Part shown: piece after piece, positions 46,052 through 48,044 of the stretch
How the letters are laid out: every line of letters begins with the position of its first letter
How positions within the stretch are numbered: the first letter of the stretch is position 1
NCBI GenBank assembly: GCA_902651635.1
Contig: CACRSC010001917.1
Coordinates: 909,068 to 957,111, forward strand
DNA from: Mastigamoeba balamuthi
Lineage: Eukaryota > Evosea > Mastigamoebida > Mastigamoebidae
DNA: 48,044 bases
Direction: 5' to 3'
Notes under the pieces: model-generated
Database searches by the model: none
The model's input: only the letters and a program-made list of their open reading frames with translations
Told to the model about the DNA's origin: nothing
Made by a program: the position numbers and the translations under genes

Positions 46052-46637
46052 ATGGGAGTGCGGAAGGAGACGCGCCCCGCAGGTTTTCCTAGCATCTGTG
46101 TTTTCGCGCCCGTTCTGATGGTGCATAAAAACAGTTGTGTTGAGGGTTGCGCTCTTCGAGTCTCTCCCGAAGACTGTCGCTGTCGGTGTCCTCGAGTATC
46201 TCGACGTCGGCTCGATAGAGTCCCTTTCGTGCACGTCCAAGTACATGCGCTCGCTGTGCGAGTTCTACTGCCGGGTTTTGGCGGCAAAGCTGTACCGAGA
46301 AGTGCTGGAGCGAAGGAACCGCAACGAGAACTTAGGATCTGTCGCCCGCCGCGGGATCCCCCTGCTGCCCCTGGGACCGCCGACCGCCGGCTTCCTCAAC
46401 ATGGCTCTGGCACAGGTCGCCGTGCTGGGGCACCTCGCCTGTGCGATCGGGACGCGCAGCACCAAGGCCAGCGAGGTCCACGTCGCCTACGCCAGGAGTG
46501 TGTGCTGGCTGCTTGACGGGAACAAGCTGCTGCGGAACAGCCTCGAGGCCTCGCTGCTCATCGTCGCCGACTCCGACAGGGCGCCTGCGGAGGTGCACGG
46601 GGGCGTCCAGAGGCTGTCGCAGTTGATTGCCGGCTAG
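46052..46637 (+). CDS. F-box-like protein
   Basis: Exons 46052-46082 and 46135-46637 join in phase 1 to 177 residues across a 52-bp intron. The long exon has no ATG before the conserved part, so a short first exon is needed; the one chosen is the nearest with correct phase. Residues about 17-60 fit an F-box (FESLPKTVAVGVLEYLD, SIESLSCTSKYMRSLCEFYC), which would bind Skp1 in an SCF ubiquitin ligase. The C-terminal part is helical, without recognised substrate-binding repeats (LAQVAVLGHLACAIG, VCWLLDGNKLLRNSLEASLL). The F-box call is moderate because the domain is short and diverse. Confidence 0.6.
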
Positions 46638-46835
46638 TGGCCCCTGCCCCCACCCTGTTCCATGATTGAATTGAGAGAATGTCCGGCACCGCGCTATTCC
46701 AGTTTTGCAATGTCGCGGCCTTCCTTTGTATGGAGCTAGCATTGGGCGGACCGAGATATCTTGGTTATCTGATTCCGCAGTCTTCGGAATTTCCTCTCCG
46801 CCAGAAAAGGTGCACAAGGTCCAGTGGCACGGGAG

Positions 46836-47736
46836 ATGGCGGACGAGGAGCTCATCCAGATCCAAGGCGCGCGTGCCCACTCCCCGCCCCCGCCGCCGCG
46901 CGCTGACACTCTGTGGTCCGGGCAGTGGCCGAGGCCAGGAACGTGGTGACGAGCGGGCCGGATCAGTTCCCGCAGGTCTTTGTGCGCGTCAAGCTCGGCG
47001 ACCTCGAGCAGTTCCAGACCAACCCCGCGCCCGCCTCCTGCCCGCGCTGGCCCCCGCAGTCGTTCGACTACCGGTCCGTCCTTGCCTCCCCCCCTGACTT
47101 CTTTCTTCCCCTTTCGCTGACCGGGTTCCGCGAAATGCGATGCAAATTCGCCCTGCGCAGGGTCCCCGCGCTCAACCGCGGGGTTCTGAGCCTGAAGCTC
47201 GTGCAGCGCGGTCCGACGTGCGCTCCGCTCGCGGAGGTCGTCCTGGGCGAGGCCCGCGTGCCGCTCAGCGGCGCCGGGGCCGCGCTGTCGCGGTGGGTGC
47301 CGCTGGAGAGGAAGCGGGGCAAGGGCGAGGTCCACGTGGCCGTCCATGCGTCCCCTCTGCCGCGCCTCGACGCCAAGTACGCCCTGGGGGACACGGTCGG
47401 CGCCGGGGCGTGCGCCACGGTGCGCGCGGCGACCGAGCGGGCCAGCGGGAGGCGCGTGGCCGTGAAGGTGTTCGACAAGGCGCGGCTGGGGCCCGAGGCG
47501 GTGCGGGCGATCGAGCGCGAGGCGGCCATCATGTGCGCCCTCGACCACCCCAACATCGTCCGCCTGCTCGACGTGTACCACGGCGCCAGGGAGATCTCGC
47601 TCGTGATGGACCTGGTCGAGGGCGGCGAGCTCTACTCGCTGATCGCCAGCAAGGGGCCGCTGTGCGAGCGCGAGGCCGCGCGGCTGTTCAGGCAGGTCGC
47701 CAGCGCGGTCGCGTACATGCACGGCAAGGGCATCGC

Positions 47737-47767
<31 letters not shown>

Positions 47768-48044
47768 CTCGCCAGGGCGGGCGCCAATGCCAACGGGGCC
47801 GAGGTGAGGCTCTGCGACTTCGGCGTGGCCAAGGACTCGAACATCGAGGAGCTGCACAGCGTCACGGGGTCGACGGACTACGTCGCGCCCGAGGTGCTGA
47901 CTGGCAGCGAGTGCAAGTACACGACGCAGTGCGACGTGTGGTCGCTCGGCGTGCTGCTCTACGTGATGCTCAGCGGGTCGCTTCCGTTCGGGTCCGTCGG
48001 GAACGACTCGCTCGAGGTCGTCTTCGAGCGGATCTCCGAGGCCG
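46836..48044 (+). CDS. C2-domain CAMK-type serine/threonine kinase (gene C), 3' end outside the window
   Basis: Exons 46836-46872, 46926-47073 and 47161 to the window end. Exon 2 is 148 nt with the same phases as in genes A and B. The third exon runs without intron through the rest of the C2-like domain and the kinase domain, so the later introns of A and B are absent. C2 region: VFVRVKLGDLEQFQT, LKLVQRGP, SRWVPLERKRGKGEVHV. Kinase: GAGACATVRAA, VAVKVFDK, HRDLKPEN, DFGVAKD, GSTDYVAPE, DVWSLGVLLYVM. All catalytic residues visible so far are present. It lacks about the last third of the C-lobe only because the window ends. Very high GC at third codon positions suggests strong expression or local base bias. 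Confidence 0.9.

Overview
This window is nuclear DNA of a GC-rich, gene-dense protist. The genes carry many short GT-AG introns (about 37 to 445 bp, mostly under 100) and use the standard stop codons. The gene set is eukaryotic: AGC and CAMK kinases, a DEAH helicase fused to a RING-IBR-RING module, class I phosphodiesterase, class III cyclase, and LIM, MYND and F-box proteins. The bacterial-type phosphoketolase and the many C2-domain fusions would suit a free-living amoeba-like protist, possibly an archamoebid such as Mastigamoeba. That assignment is inference only; no marker here proves it. Gene models below were built by hand from splice signals, reading phase and comparison of paralogues inside the window.

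Layout. 1-668 (-): 5' part of an AGC kinase. 1460-4655 (+): phosphoketolase, four exons. 5142-11142 (-): 1,973-residue DEAH helicase/RBR protein. 11.8-12.35 kb (+): decayed copy of a C2-kinase gene. 12.7-16.5 kb: AT-richer island of hairpin-forming repeats and at least two related copies of an apparently undescribed mobile element. 17.3-19.2 kb (-): the intact C2-kinase related to the pseudogene. 20.0-21.4 kb (+): LIM protein, then a 70-residue protein. 22.3-25.8 kb (+): tandem pair of C2-LRAT proteins. 26.0-27.3 kb (+): degenerate EF-1alpha-like protein. 28.3-31.4 kb (+): membrane receptor phosphodiesterase. 31.5-33.3 kb (+): TPR protein. 34.0-39.8 kb (-): very large coiled-coil protein with a divergent adenylate-cyclase domain. 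40.0-40.8 kb (+): MYND protein. 41.1-42.3 kb (-): unrecognised protein. 43.6-45.6 kb (+): second C2-kinase. 46.05-46.6 kb (+): F-box-like protein. 46.8 kb to the end (+): third C2-kinase, cut by the window edge.

Themes. Three intact C2-kinase genes plus one pseudogene, and two C2-LRAT genes, show recent local duplication; the paralogues share exon boundaries and differ by intron loss. Cyclic-nucleotide signalling is represented by a receptor phosphodiesterase and a cyclase-domain protein a few kilobases apart. Four of about 44 modelled introns appear to use a GC instead of a GT donor, which is a high proportion. The most novel material is the hairpin-flanked element family at 12.7-16.5 kb and the HEPN-like/DEAH/RBR architecture of the helicase.
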